Below, in pieces: positions 56,801-63,213 of a stretch of 64,000 nt of DNA. This stretch comes from Oscillospiraceae bacterium. GTDB taxonomy: Bacteria; Bacillota; Clostridia; Oscillospirales; Oscillospiraceae. A program made the translations under genes and the position numbers. Below the pieces are notes generated by a model. That model saw nothing but the letters and a program-made list of their open reading frames with translations. It made no database searches and had not been told where the DNA came from. The first letter of the stretch is position 1; each line of letters starts with the position of its first letter. Location: positions 1 to 64,000 of the forward strand of contig JAFXTU010000059.1 in NCBI GenBank assembly GCA_017535635.1, read 5' to 3'.

Positions 56801-58293
56801 ATAGCCTCTTCCAGGGTGGAGAAGCTGAGATGCGCTCCGCCTTCCTCTTCACTCAGGACCACAGTATACAGCGTTTCCTCCGGTTCCGGCGGGGAATCGC
56901 CGGAGTCGTCGTCAGGATCATCGACGCCGCTGCCGCTGCCTGTGTCTCCTCCGGAGGAAGCGGTCTCCTCCTCCAGCTGTTTGGTGAGGACGGTCTCCCC
57001 CGCCTCCACTGCTTGTCCGTTCTGCGAAACGCCCTGCGCGCCTTCCTCCACGGTGAGGGAGGTGCCCGCGGTGTTCACCTGGGTATTGCCGCCGGAAACC
57101 TGGGCGACATCCACCTTCCCTTCGCCGGAGACCACCACGCTCTCCGCCTGGGATTCCAACGCGGCGACCTTTGCGGACTCGTCCACCGAAAGCGTCGCGC
57201 CCTCGGCCTTTTCCGCCACAAGGACGGCGCTGACCTCGGTTTCGCCCCGGAGGCGCACATCCGCCCCCTCCGCCTTCACCGTAAGGCCCACCGCCTGAAC
57301 ATCCTCCAGGATGACCGGGGCATCGGTATCAATGACGATCTGATTGAATTCGCCGTCCAGAATAATGACGTCGCTCCCATCGTCGATGTAGACCGCCTCA
57401 ATGCGGCAGCCCTCCTCGGTGCGGAGGCGGACGCCGCCGTCCCCGGTCTTGCCGATGCGGGCGCTGCCCACGGTGGAATTGTTTTTCAGAATGATGGAAT
57501 GGTCGCCGCCGCCCCGGATCACCAGGCGGCCGGTGACCTCCGTACCGTCCAGCACGACCTCGCCGGAGCCCACGCCCTCTCCCAGGAGCAGATCGCCGCG
57601 GATCTTCATATCCTTCAGCGTCACGCCGGGGACGTTCACCATCACGTTCCCCTCCGCGTCGGCAGAGTATTCCCCGCTGCTGCTCACATAGGTCTTCAGA
57701 AGGTTGAAAAAGACCTGGGCAAAGGCTTCCCGGGAGATGTTCGCCTTGGGCTCCAGACCGGCCTGGGTGCCCTGGATGTATCCGCCCTCCACAAGGGCAG
57801 CCAGGGGCCCCCGGGCATAGCCGGAGATCTCATCCGCATCCGGGAACTTTTCTAACATTGTCTCGTCCCCGTCTTCCAGAAGGAAGGCCCGGGCGATCAC
57901 CGTAAAGGCCTGCTCCCGGGTGATGGGGGCATCCGGCTCCATCAGGCCGCTGCCGTTTCCCCGGAAGGTGCCCATACGCAAAGCCTTGGCCAGCTCCGGC
58001 ACATACCACGCACCGGCCTGAATATCCCGGAAACCGCCGAGATCCGCCGTATCCTCTGCGCCAAAGGCCCGGTTCACGATCGCCGCCATCTGCGCCCTGG
58101 TCAGCGTCCCCTTCGGGTCCAGCCGTCCGTCCTCTGTGCCTCGCAGCAGACCGTTGTCCACAGCCGCCTGAAGGGCGGCGTAGGACCAATGGTCCTTTTC
58201 CGGCATGTCCGGGAACTCCGGCGCCGCCGAAGCGACGGAAACCAGAGAACAGAGCATGACCAGGCATAAAAGAATGCTGAGCGTTTTCCGCAT
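53866..58293 (-). CDS. Giant secreted SLH-domain surface protein
   Basis: 1475 residues. Signal peptide (about 1-23, ending VSVASAA), three N-terminal SLH repeats (about 27-200: FPDMPEKDHWSYAALQAA, FRDIQAGAWYVPELAKAL, FPDADEISGYARGPLAAL), then a beta-helix-like region (about 215-420) with short repeated turns (VVLDGTEVTGRLVIRGG, VIILDGEFNQIVID), an Asp/Ser/Gly-rich spacer (about 450-480), and a second, longer right-handed beta-helix-like part built of GTL/GSL turns (ESSGSVILDGNSSLNGSV, GGSLVNRGSLVNNGSLDL). The exported protein should bind cell-wall polymer. It has only a few Cys residues. No enzymatic motif seen; adhesin or S-layer-associated protein likely. Confidence 0.88.
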   Translation of the reverse strand: MRKTLSILLCLVMLCSLVSVASAAPEFPDMPEKDHWSYAALQAAVDNGLLRGTEDGRLDPKGTLTRAQMAAIVNRAFGAEDTADLGGFRDIQAGAWYVPELAKALRMGTFRGNGSGLMEPDAPITREQAFTVIARAFLLEDGDETMLEKFPDADEISGYARGPLAALVEGGYIQGTQAGLEPKANISREAFAQVFFNLLKTYVSSSGEYSADAEGNVMVNVPGVTLKDMKIRGDLLLGEGVGSGEVVLDGTEVTGRLVIRGGGDHSIILKNNSTVGSARIGKTGDGGVRLRTEEGCRIEAVYIDDGSDVIILDGEFNQIVIDTDAPVILEDVQAVGLTVKAEGADVRLRGETEVSAVLVAEKAEGATLSVDESAKVAALESQAESVVVSGEGKVDVAQVSGGNTQVNTAGTSLTVEEGAQGVSQNGQAVEAGETVLTKQLEEETASSGGDTGSGSGVDDPDDDSGDSPPEPEETLYTVVLSEEEGGAHLSFSTLEEAMAEAEKHLYRDEDEGEIWEFYPRIELTGADSLENLNLPAGHSLRVLGTLTLSGNNSSLAEAAALGDGRFRTPAKLIVQAPEGALYLNDGSYGFSRDCAVQLIGDAPEDPEGVRGLRFEGGNGVTSFGTDIRVNRSDVLALAILGPIDQEAFGNTYTLTVPSGVSLELIDSYISMNIAVEAGASLRFTDSFLDAGGSLESSGSVILDGNSSLNGSVRFLGGTVENLGDLNLSGAVLTLEAGATFNNRSIIFCEDTSVTVAGTLNNDAITGVGETDNGSWAMLAMRGGSLVNRGSLVNNGSLDLSDTDYTQASPGKLVTYNSSGLDIRGGSITVPSGGEFLNEGYLRITDQYGADYNPCDLSGFEDFFTTWNQKQNDSHWCDYAAQVFDLAGMKAAEAEQLRRIAAFEDDSVSCDNRYNRMDICGDITLTEDLTLGSFRDYWLQNHEEERWYRWDEALQDWVEAEAGAEGAHLGYTAVGTVLTVPEGVTLTVARDNALRVNGMEDRMEFFVPNKLDVRGTLVIQSEQEEDWEQGIPHIDHGLVEIWSYGSFACTGTVENDGVFEVRYHEGGVFDEENWEMVYDGSIFRPEDCPVTGAPDNAVSAFEARTLAGLKTAALSSDPPFHRVYIREDCAITVTENVSMLMDMNIEPGSGLIVEHGAALTLGGHLWNDGDITVEGVLRVNSLDNNQSITLGSAGSNEAARLEVNGELNNQPGAWLRAYNSASALTVGSTSVDVSSGYDDGFNLRTWDEFNGELGRNWSVLQIDADAGETPVKLCGVMPAYNELRIMQGSVDITELDASAVEVISISDMWAPTRVALGSNPAELRSHNDGEYMQWGCGIEIVEAKNAVIRVLGSDLAFAGPSGNDYVSTWVSVNGYRIDPHIFGVREYTEEPCVYIGIDDDSVLYDLYVDSQWMYHEDEYHVDGEEKTHLSKKAGEAWFAAGPDDDPGLAMTILLPEGVTVDVEHVPVKPEWEEPQS

Positions 58294-58310
58294 CGTATTC
58301 GCTCCTTTCG

Positions 58311-58333
58311 GCAGCAGACTCCAGCCTGCTGCT
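58311..58333 (-). other. Stem-loop in the 5' UTR of the large SLH gene
   Basis: On the transcript GCAGCAG and CTGCTGC pair around an 8-nt loop, between the promoter and the AAAGGAG ribosome site; could protect the mRNA 5' end or modulate translation. Confidence 0.45.
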
Positions 58334-58348
58334 CACTTAATTAAATCT

Positions 58349-58377
58349 ATAGTACCTTGTAATTAACGCCCCGTCAA
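58349..58377 (-). promoter_or_regulatory. Promoter for the large SLH gene
   Basis: Minus strand TTGACG (58372-58377), 17-bp spacer, TACTAT (58349-58354); 5' UTR of about 50 nt. Confidence 0.65.
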
Positions 58378-58432
58378 CTTGTTTTTGACAATCCCGGCAT
58401 TTGTGTTCCGATATTTCTTCTGCCGGAAGCAA

Positions 58433-58463
58433 AAGGTGCGCGGACGCAAGGCCCGCGCACCTT
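58433..58463 (-). terminator. Terminator after the PLMP-like protein gene
   Basis: Perfect 11-bp stem (aaggtgcgcgg / ccgcgcacctt), 9-nt loop, followed on the minus strand by TTGCTTCC. Confidence 0.75.
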
Positions 58464-58495
58464 CCCGATCATTTGCTTTTCACGCAAAAGCGAAC

Positions 58496-59314
58496 TCACA
58501 CAGTCTCTGTATCCACTTCCTTCTCCGCGCTTCTGCCGTTTTCCGGCCAGAGGAACGAGTTCTTTTTCATCTGGCGCTCAACTTCCAGGTCTTTTTCTTT
58601 CTCCTGCTCCGCCTTCCGCTCCTCCAGCCAGGCTTCGTAGTCCAGGTCCTCCATAAGCCCGTAGGCGGCGCAGTCCTCCGCCGGGAAGATCTGCTCTTTC
58701 GCGCCCAAAGCGGCGAAAACGATCCGCCAGTTCTCCTGCTCCCCCGTGTGGAAGGGCAACTCGAACACCCGCAAAAGCCCGGTCCCGTCCCGCTTGCTGA
58801 GGACTGGGCGAAGGCGGCTTTCCTCCAGAGAAAAGGTCAGCCGTTCCTCCCAGGCCTCCTCTTCCGTCTCAAAGCCGTCCAGGCCGTAAAGCACAGCCTT
58901 GGACACAACGGAGCCGCGCATGCTCAAATCCTTGATACCGCCGGTCATGGCAAAGCGGAACAGATAATCGGTGCTCTTTTCCAGCTTTTTCTCGCAGACG
59001 ATCCGGGTCCCCATGCTGTAGGTGTCCCCGATCTCCCAGGCTTCCACGGTGTTTCCCAGCGCGGTGGTCAGAAAGACCCGCTCCCCGAAGCCACCGGAAA
59101 GGGATTTATCCATTTTGAATTCTCTTGCGTTAAAATCAATGACATTACTCATATTCCGTTCCTCCGCAGAATGATATGCAGCCGGAGCGTGAGTATTCAA
59201 AAGCCGTATTTCCCGGTCGCCGATATACTCAGCCCGACCGTTTTTGACCAGCCCCTTCGCCCGTTTCGGGTAGGTGCTGCCGATTTGCTTCCCCTCGGCG
59301 TCCGTTACGATCAC
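58496..59314 (-). CDS. Protein with IscB PLMP-like N-terminal motif, function unknown
   Basis: 272 residues from a GTG at 59314. Residues 1-40 read IVTDAEGKQIGSTYPKRAK followed by GLVKNGRAEYIGDREIRLL. The pattern (short beta strand, GK, a P preceding (K/R)RA(K/R), L(V/L)KxGRA, IRL) resembles the N-terminal PLMP domain of IscB/IsrB proteins. No RuvC or HNH motif follows. The middle (about 60-230) is unassigned, and the C-terminus is a charged coiled coil (about 228-272). The start is uncertain: no ribosome site precedes the GTG, and the frame stays open upstream through the leader without an ATG. Homologous N-termini are, to my knowledge, frequent on uncharacterised Clostridial proteins. Confidence 0.6.
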   Translation of the reverse strand: MIVTDAEGKQIGSTYPKRAKGLVKNGRAEYIGDREIRLLNTHAPAAYHSAEERNMSNVIDFNAREFKMDKSLSGGFGERVFLTTALGNTVEAWEIGDTYSMGTRIVCEKKLEKSTDYLFRFAMTGGIKDLSMRGSVVSKAVLYGLDGFETEEEAWEERLTFSLEESRLRPVLSKRDGTGLLRVFELPFHTGEQENWRIVFAALGAKEQIFPAEDCAAYGLMEDLDYEAWLEERKAEQEKEKDLEVERQMKKNSFLWPENGRSAEKEVDTETV

Positions 59315-59423
59315 GTTTTTTTCTATGGGTGCCGCCCCCTTGATAACTCCGCGAGGGATGATAATGCGTGACTTCCGTTTTTTCTCATGGGTGTCGTCCC
59401 CGGGGCGGTTGCCGCCCGGTCAC
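59315..59423 (-). promoter_or_regulatory. Structured leader with a small upstream ORF and a direct repeat
   Basis: About 108-nt 5' UTR. It opens with a GC hairpin (ccgggcgg, CAA loop, ccgccccgg), then an ORF of 21 codons from ATG 59388 to TAG at 59325-59323, with GGGGA about 10 nt before it; its stop lies 8 nt before the GTG of the next gene. Two imperfect copies of CACCCAT-(G)AGAAAAAACG occur, about 60 nt apart (around 59391-59374 and 59330-59315). Confidence 0.5.
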
Positions 59424-59429
59424 ATTAAT

Positions 59430-59458
59430 ATATTAGCATAAACAGCTGTTTCTGTCAA
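59430..59458 (-). promoter_or_regulatory. Promoter for the PLMP-like protein gene
   Basis: Minus strand consensus TTGACA (59453-59458), 17-bp spacer, TAATAT (59430-59435). Confidence 0.75.
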
Positions 59459-59467
59459 TTAAAACAC

Positions 59468-59506
59468 CTTTCCCCGGACATACCGATAAGGTCCGTCCGG
59501 GGAAAG
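59468..59506 (-). terminator. Terminator after metG
   Basis: 12-bp stem (ctttccccggac / gtccggggaaag), 15-nt loop, followed on the minus strand by GTGTTTTAATT. Confidence 0.8.
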
Positions 59507-59525
59507 AACAGATTGACAGATTATT

Positions 59526-61475
59526 TCAGGAGAGGCGGCTGCCGGAGGGAAGGTCTTCCTCCAGGAAGATCACCCGCGCCCGGTCGCCCACCGCGGCGGC
59601 CAGGAGCATCCCGGCGGATTCCACGCCCCGCAGCTTCGCCGGGGCCAGGTTGTAGACCACCAGGACCTTTTTGCCGATCAGGTCCTGCGGCTCGTACCAG
59701 GTATGGATGCCGGAGACGATCTGCCGCGTCTCGGCTCCCACCTCCACCTGGAGGCAGAGGAGCTTGTCGGACTTCTTCACCGGCTCGCAGGCAAGGATCT
59801 TCCCCACCCGCAGGTCCACCTTCTGTAAATCGCCGATAGAGATGACACCCTCCACCGTGCTTTCCTTCTTCTCCTCTTCCGCCGGAGCCTGGGGCTTTTT
59901 CGTGGCGTGGATGGCCTCCAGGGCCTCCAGCTCCTTTTTCAGGTCGATCCGAGGAAAGACGTTCTCCCCCTTGCTCACCGCCGTACCGGGGGTGAGCACG
60001 CCCCGGAGAAGGGCGTCGTCCCAGCCGAAGCGGTCCGCCGGGATGCCCAGCATGGCCCGGAACTTCTCGCAGCTCTCCGGAATGAAGGGCTTCAGGAGGG
60101 TGACGCAGACCCGCTCCGCCTCCAGAAGGTTGTAGAGGACGCCGCCCAGCCGGGCCTTCTTCCCATCGTCCTTACTGAGGACCCAGGGCGCGGTCTCGTC
60201 GATATACTTGTTGGCCCGGGAGAGGACCTTGAAGACCTCCTGCAGGGCCTGCTGGAAGGCGTACTTCTCCATCTGCTCCTCAAAGCGGCTGGGAAGCTCT
60301 TTCACCATCCGGAGCAGTTCCCCGTCCTCACTCCCCCCTTCCCGGTCCTCCGGGATGACGCCGCCGAAGTACTTCTCCATCATGGCGGCGCTGCGGGAGA
60401 TGAGGTTCCCCAGGTCGTTGGCCAGGTCGGCGTTGATGCGGGCGATCAGGGCCTCGTTGGAGAAATTGCCGTCGCTGCCGAAGGGGAACTCCCGCAGGAG
60501 GAAGTACCGCAGTGCGTCCACCCCGTAGCGCTGGGCCAGGACCACCGGGTCCACCACGTTCCCCTTGCTCTTGGACATCTTTCCCCCGTCCAGCAGCAGC
60601 CAGCCGTGGCCGTAGACCTTCTTCGGCAGGGGCAGGTCCAGGCTCATGAGGAAGGCGGGCCAGTAAATGGAGTGGAAGCGGACGATCTCCTTGCCAACGA
60701 AGTGCACGTCCGCGGGCCAGAACTTCTCCAGATCGTGATGGGCGTCGTTGCAGTAACCCAGCGCCGTCATATAGTTGAACAGGGCGTCCAGCCACACATA
60801 GACCACATGGCCCGGATCAAAGTCCACGGGGATGCCCCATCGGAAGGTGGTGCGGCTGACGCAGAGGTCCTGCAGGCCGCCCTCGCAGTCCAGGAAGTTG
60901 TTGATCATTTCATTGACGCGGCTGGCGGGCTCCAGGAAGCTGCCGCTCTTCAGCAAATCCCGGACCCGGTCGGCGTATTTGCTGGCCCGGAAGAAGTAGG
61001 CCTCTTCCTCGGCGTACTTCACTTCCCCGCCGCAGTCGGGGCATTTGCCGTCAACCAGCTGGCTCTCGGTCCAGAAGCTCTCGCAGGGGGTGCAGTAGAG
61101 GCCCCGGTAGGAACCCTTATAGATATCCCCCTTCTCATACATCATTTTAAAGATGCGCTGGATGGAGGAGACGTGATAGTCGTCGGTGGTGCGGATGAAG
61201 CGGTCGTAAGAGACGTTCATGAGCTTCCACAGCTCCTTAATCCCGGCCACTACCTTGTCCACAAACTGCTGGGGGGTAACGCCGGCGTCTCTGGCCTTTT
61301 CCTCGATCTTCAGGCCGTGCTCATCCGTCCCGGTGAGGAACATCACGTCAAAACCCCGCATTCGCTTATACCGCGCCATGACATCGGTGGCCACGGTGCA
61401 GTAGGTGTGCCCGATGTGGAGATTGGCAGACGGATAGTAGATGGGAGTTGTGATGTAAAATGTTCCTTTGCTCAT
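59526..61475 (-). CDS. metG: Methionyl-tRNA synthetase
   Basis: 649 residues from ATG 61475 (GGAGG at 61484-61488). HIGH motif as HIGHTY, zinc site CTPCESFW and CPDCGG, KMSKS motif GGKMSKSKGNV, helical anticodon-binding domain, and a C-terminal EMAP/tRNA-binding domain (about 545-649: DLRVGKILACEPVKKSDKL). Dimeric bacterial MetRS. Single-gene transcript. I saw no T-box in the short leader. Confidence 0.96.
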   Translation of the reverse strand: MSKGTFYITTPIYYPSANLHIGHTYCTVATDVMARYKRMRGFDVMFLTGTDEHGLKIEEKARDAGVTPQQFVDKVVAGIKELWKLMNVSYDRFIRTTDDYHVSSIQRIFKMMYEKGDIYKGSYRGLYCTPCESFWTESQLVDGKCPDCGGEVKYAEEEAYFFRASKYADRVRDLLKSGSFLEPASRVNEMINNFLDCEGGLQDLCVSRTTFRWGIPVDFDPGHVVYVWLDALFNYMTALGYCNDAHHDLEKFWPADVHFVGKEIVRFHSIYWPAFLMSLDLPLPKKVYGHGWLLLDGGKMSKSKGNVVDPVVLAQRYGVDALRYFLLREFPFGSDGNFSNEALIARINADLANDLGNLISRSAAMMEKYFGGVIPEDREGGSEDGELLRMVKELPSRFEEQMEKYAFQQALQEVFKVLSRANKYIDETAPWVLSKDDGKKARLGGVLYNLLEAERVCVTLLKPFIPESCEKFRAMLGIPADRFGWDDALLRGVLTPGTAVSKGENVFPRIDLKKELEALEAIHATKKPQAPAEEEKKESTVEGVISIGDLQKVDLRVGKILACEPVKKSDKLLCLQVEVGAETRQIVSGIHTWYEPQDLIGKKVLVVYNLAPAKLRGVESAGMLLAAAVGDRARVIFLEEDLPSGSRLS

Positions 61476-61506
61476 TGCTTTGCCTCCTATAGTGTTGTAG
61501 AACTTT

Positions 61507-61535
61507 ATTAAAACACCGCAGCCTGGAAAAGTCAA
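61507..61535 (-). promoter_or_regulatory. Promoter for metG
   Basis: Minus strand TTGACT (61530-61535), 17-bp spacer, TTTAAT (61507-61512). The 336-bp gap between metG and the uracil permease (61476-61811) holds this promoter and the permease control region described separately; I saw no gene in it. Confidence 0.65.
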
Positions 61536-61625
61536 CTTCTTCCTGCGCCCCAAAGGCATTTTCTTTTACTTCCGTTCACCCTGCCTCCGGGCCCGCGGTT
61601 TTTTGTCGGACCATGTCGTTTTTCG

Positions 61626-61654
61626 TTGACAGAAGAGAGCGCCTGTGCTACCAT
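61626..61654 (+). promoter_or_regulatory. Promoter for the uracil permease
   Basis: TTGACA (61626-61631), 17-bp spacer, TACCAT (61649-61654); the transcript starts about 61661, right at the PyrR-type stem. Confidence 0.65.
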
Positions 61655-61661
61655 ATCTTGT

Positions 61662-61700
61662 GATAACTTTAAGACGGCTCAGAGAAGCCGACAAGATATC
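61662..61700 (+). ncRNA. PyrR-binding anti-antiterminator stem-loop
   Basis: GAT...ATC outer stem with internal TTTAAGA/ACAAG bulges and an upper stem CGGCT/AGCCG closed by the hexaloop CAGAGA (61680-61685), matching the PyrR recognition loop CNGNGA of pyr operon leaders. UMP-bound PyrR would stabilise this stem and allow the terminator at 61738 to form. Confidence 0.8.
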
Positions 61701-61737
61701 GCACAAGGGGATAAGGGCGCAGTGTAGCGCGGAGTGC

Positions 61738-61767
61738 ATACCTTGCCGGCGGATCGCGGCGGGGTAT
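61738..61767 (+). terminator. Attenuator terminator in the uracil permease leader
   Basis: 11-bp stem (ataccttgccg / cggcggggtat, two G-U pairs), 8-nt loop, followed by TTTTCTTTG; 45 bp before the permease start. Confidence 0.8.
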
Positions 61768-61811
61768 TTTTCTTTGCCGTTCCCAACAGCCGGAAGAAAC
61801 GGAGGATCCTT

Positions 61812-63140
61812 ATGAAACTGATCTACGGCATCAAGGACAAGCCAAAAACCGGACAGGTCTTTCTCTTCGCCCTGCAGCAGCTTCTGGCCATTATGGCGGC
61901 CACCATCGCGGTCCCCGCCGTGGTCAACAGCATCACCGGCTCCGCCCTCACCGCCTCCGCCGCCCTCTTCGGCGCAGGCTGCGGCAGCATCATTTACATG
62001 CTCTTCACCAAGTCCTCCAGCCCCGTCTTCCTGGGCAGCTCCTTCGCCTTCATCGGCTCCATGTGCTCCGCCTTCGGCGGCGCCGCCTCCATGGCCGCAG
62101 GCTACTGGGGCCTGATCATCGGCGCGTTGATGGCGGGCCTCGTCTATGTGATCCTGGCCATCGTCATCAAGTTCTGCGGCGTCAAGTGGATCGACCGGCT
62201 GATGCCTCCCGTCATCATCGGCCCTACGGTGGCCATCATCGGCCTGAGCCTGGCCGGGAACGCAGTGGGCGACCTTACCAACGGCGCGGGCGGAAGCACC
62301 TACGTGGCCCTGGTCTGCGGCCTCGTCACCCTGGCGGTGACCATGCTGGCCTCTAGCTACGGCAAAAAGGGCATCAAGCTGGTCCCCTTCATCATCGGCA
62401 TCCTGGCGGGCTATCTCGTTGCCACCATCTTCTATTTCATCGGCAAGGCCACGGATAACCCCGCCCTCATCGTTATCAACTACTCCGCTTTTGTGGATTG
62501 CGGCGTCTTCGCCCTGCCGGACTTCAGCTTCATGCTGGGCAAGGGCGGTCTGTCCCAGGTGAACGGCTCCTATCTGCTGACCCTCTTCAGCGCCTACGTC
62601 CCCGTGGCCTTCGTGGTCTTTGCAGAGCACCTGGCGGACCATAAGAACCTCTCCAGCATCGTGGGCGTGAACCTTCTGGAAGAGCCGGGCCTCACCAGGA
62701 CTCTCCTGGGCGACGGCATCGGCAGCATCGCGGGCGCCTTCTTCGGCGGCTGCCCCAACACCACCTACGGCGAGTCCATCGCCACTGTAGCCATCACCCG
62801 CAACGCCTCCGCTGTCTCCATCCGGGGCGCGGCCTTCGCCTGCATCCTTTTCTCCCTCTTCTCCCCCCTGGTGGCCTTCCTGGAGACCATCCCCACCTGC
62901 GTCATGGGCGGCGTCTGCGTGGCCCTGTACGGCTTCATCGCCGTCTCCGGCTTCAAGATGCTCCAGAGCGTGGACCTGAACAAGAACCGCAATCTCTTCG
63001 TGGCCTCCATCATCTTCATCACCGGCGTAGGAGGCCTGGTGGTCACCTTCGGCGCGGTGGAGATCCGCACCGTGGCCTGCGCCCTGATCCTGGGCATCCT
63101 GGCCAATGTGATGCTCTCCAAGGAGAAGGAAGAGACCTGA
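61812..63140 (+). CDS. uraA: Uracil permease (uracil-xanthine/NCS2 family)
   Basis: 442 residues, about 14 hydrophobic segments. NCS2 motifs: QQLLAIMAATIAVP near the N-terminus, SSFAFIGS, FAEHLADHKNLSSIVG with the substrate-site Glu, and CPNTTYGESIATVAIT with the second conserved Glu. GGAGG at 61801-61805. The PyrR attenuator upstream points to uracil rather than xanthine as substrate: high UMP would shut uptake off. Own terminator downstream. Confidence 0.92.
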   Translation: MKLIYGIKDKPKTGQVFLFALQQLLAIMAATIAVPAVVNSITGSALTASAALFGAGCGSIIYMLFTKSSSPVFLGSSFAFIGSMCSAFGGAASMAAGYWGLIIGALMAGLVYVILAIVIKFCGVKWIDRLMPPVIIGPTVAIIGLSLAGNAVGDLTNGAGGSTYVALVCGLVTLAVTMLASSYGKKGIKLVPFIIGILAGYLVATIFYFIGKATDNPALIVINYSAFVDCGVFALPDFSFMLGKGGLSQVNGSYLLTLFSAYVPVAFVVFAEHLADHKNLSSIVGVNLLEEPGLTRTLLGDGIGSIAGAFFGGCPNTTYGESIATVAITRNASAVSIRGAAFACILFSLFSPLVAFLETIPTCVMGGVCVALYGFIAVSGFKMLQSVDLNKNRNLFVASIIFITGVGGLVVTFGAVEIRTVACALILGILANVMLSKEKEET

Positions 63141-63169
63141 TCCTTCTGCATGATCCCCATGAAAAGGAT

Positions 63170-63194
63170 CCCGCCCGGCGAGCTGCCGGGCGGG
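63170..63194 (+). terminator. Terminator after the uracil permease
   Basis: Perfect 10-bp stem (cccgcccggc / gccgggcggg), GAGCT loop, followed by GTTTTGTT. Confidence 0.85.
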
Positions 63195-63213
63195 GTTTTG
63201 TTCTGCCGCAGTT

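Noticed and set aside
53797-57855. A 1352-codon open frame on the plus strand
   Set aside because: It is antisense to the 1475-residue SLH gene. Its translation is rich in His/Gln/Gly/Val with no domain, while the minus frame has a signal peptide and SLH repeats.
59315-59388. ATG 59388 as the start of the PLMP-like protein
   Set aside because: It is out of frame with the 272-residue protein; its own frame stops at 59323 after 21 codons.
61476-61625. T-box leader for metG
   Set aside because: The leader between promoter and start is only about 25 nt, too short for a T-box.
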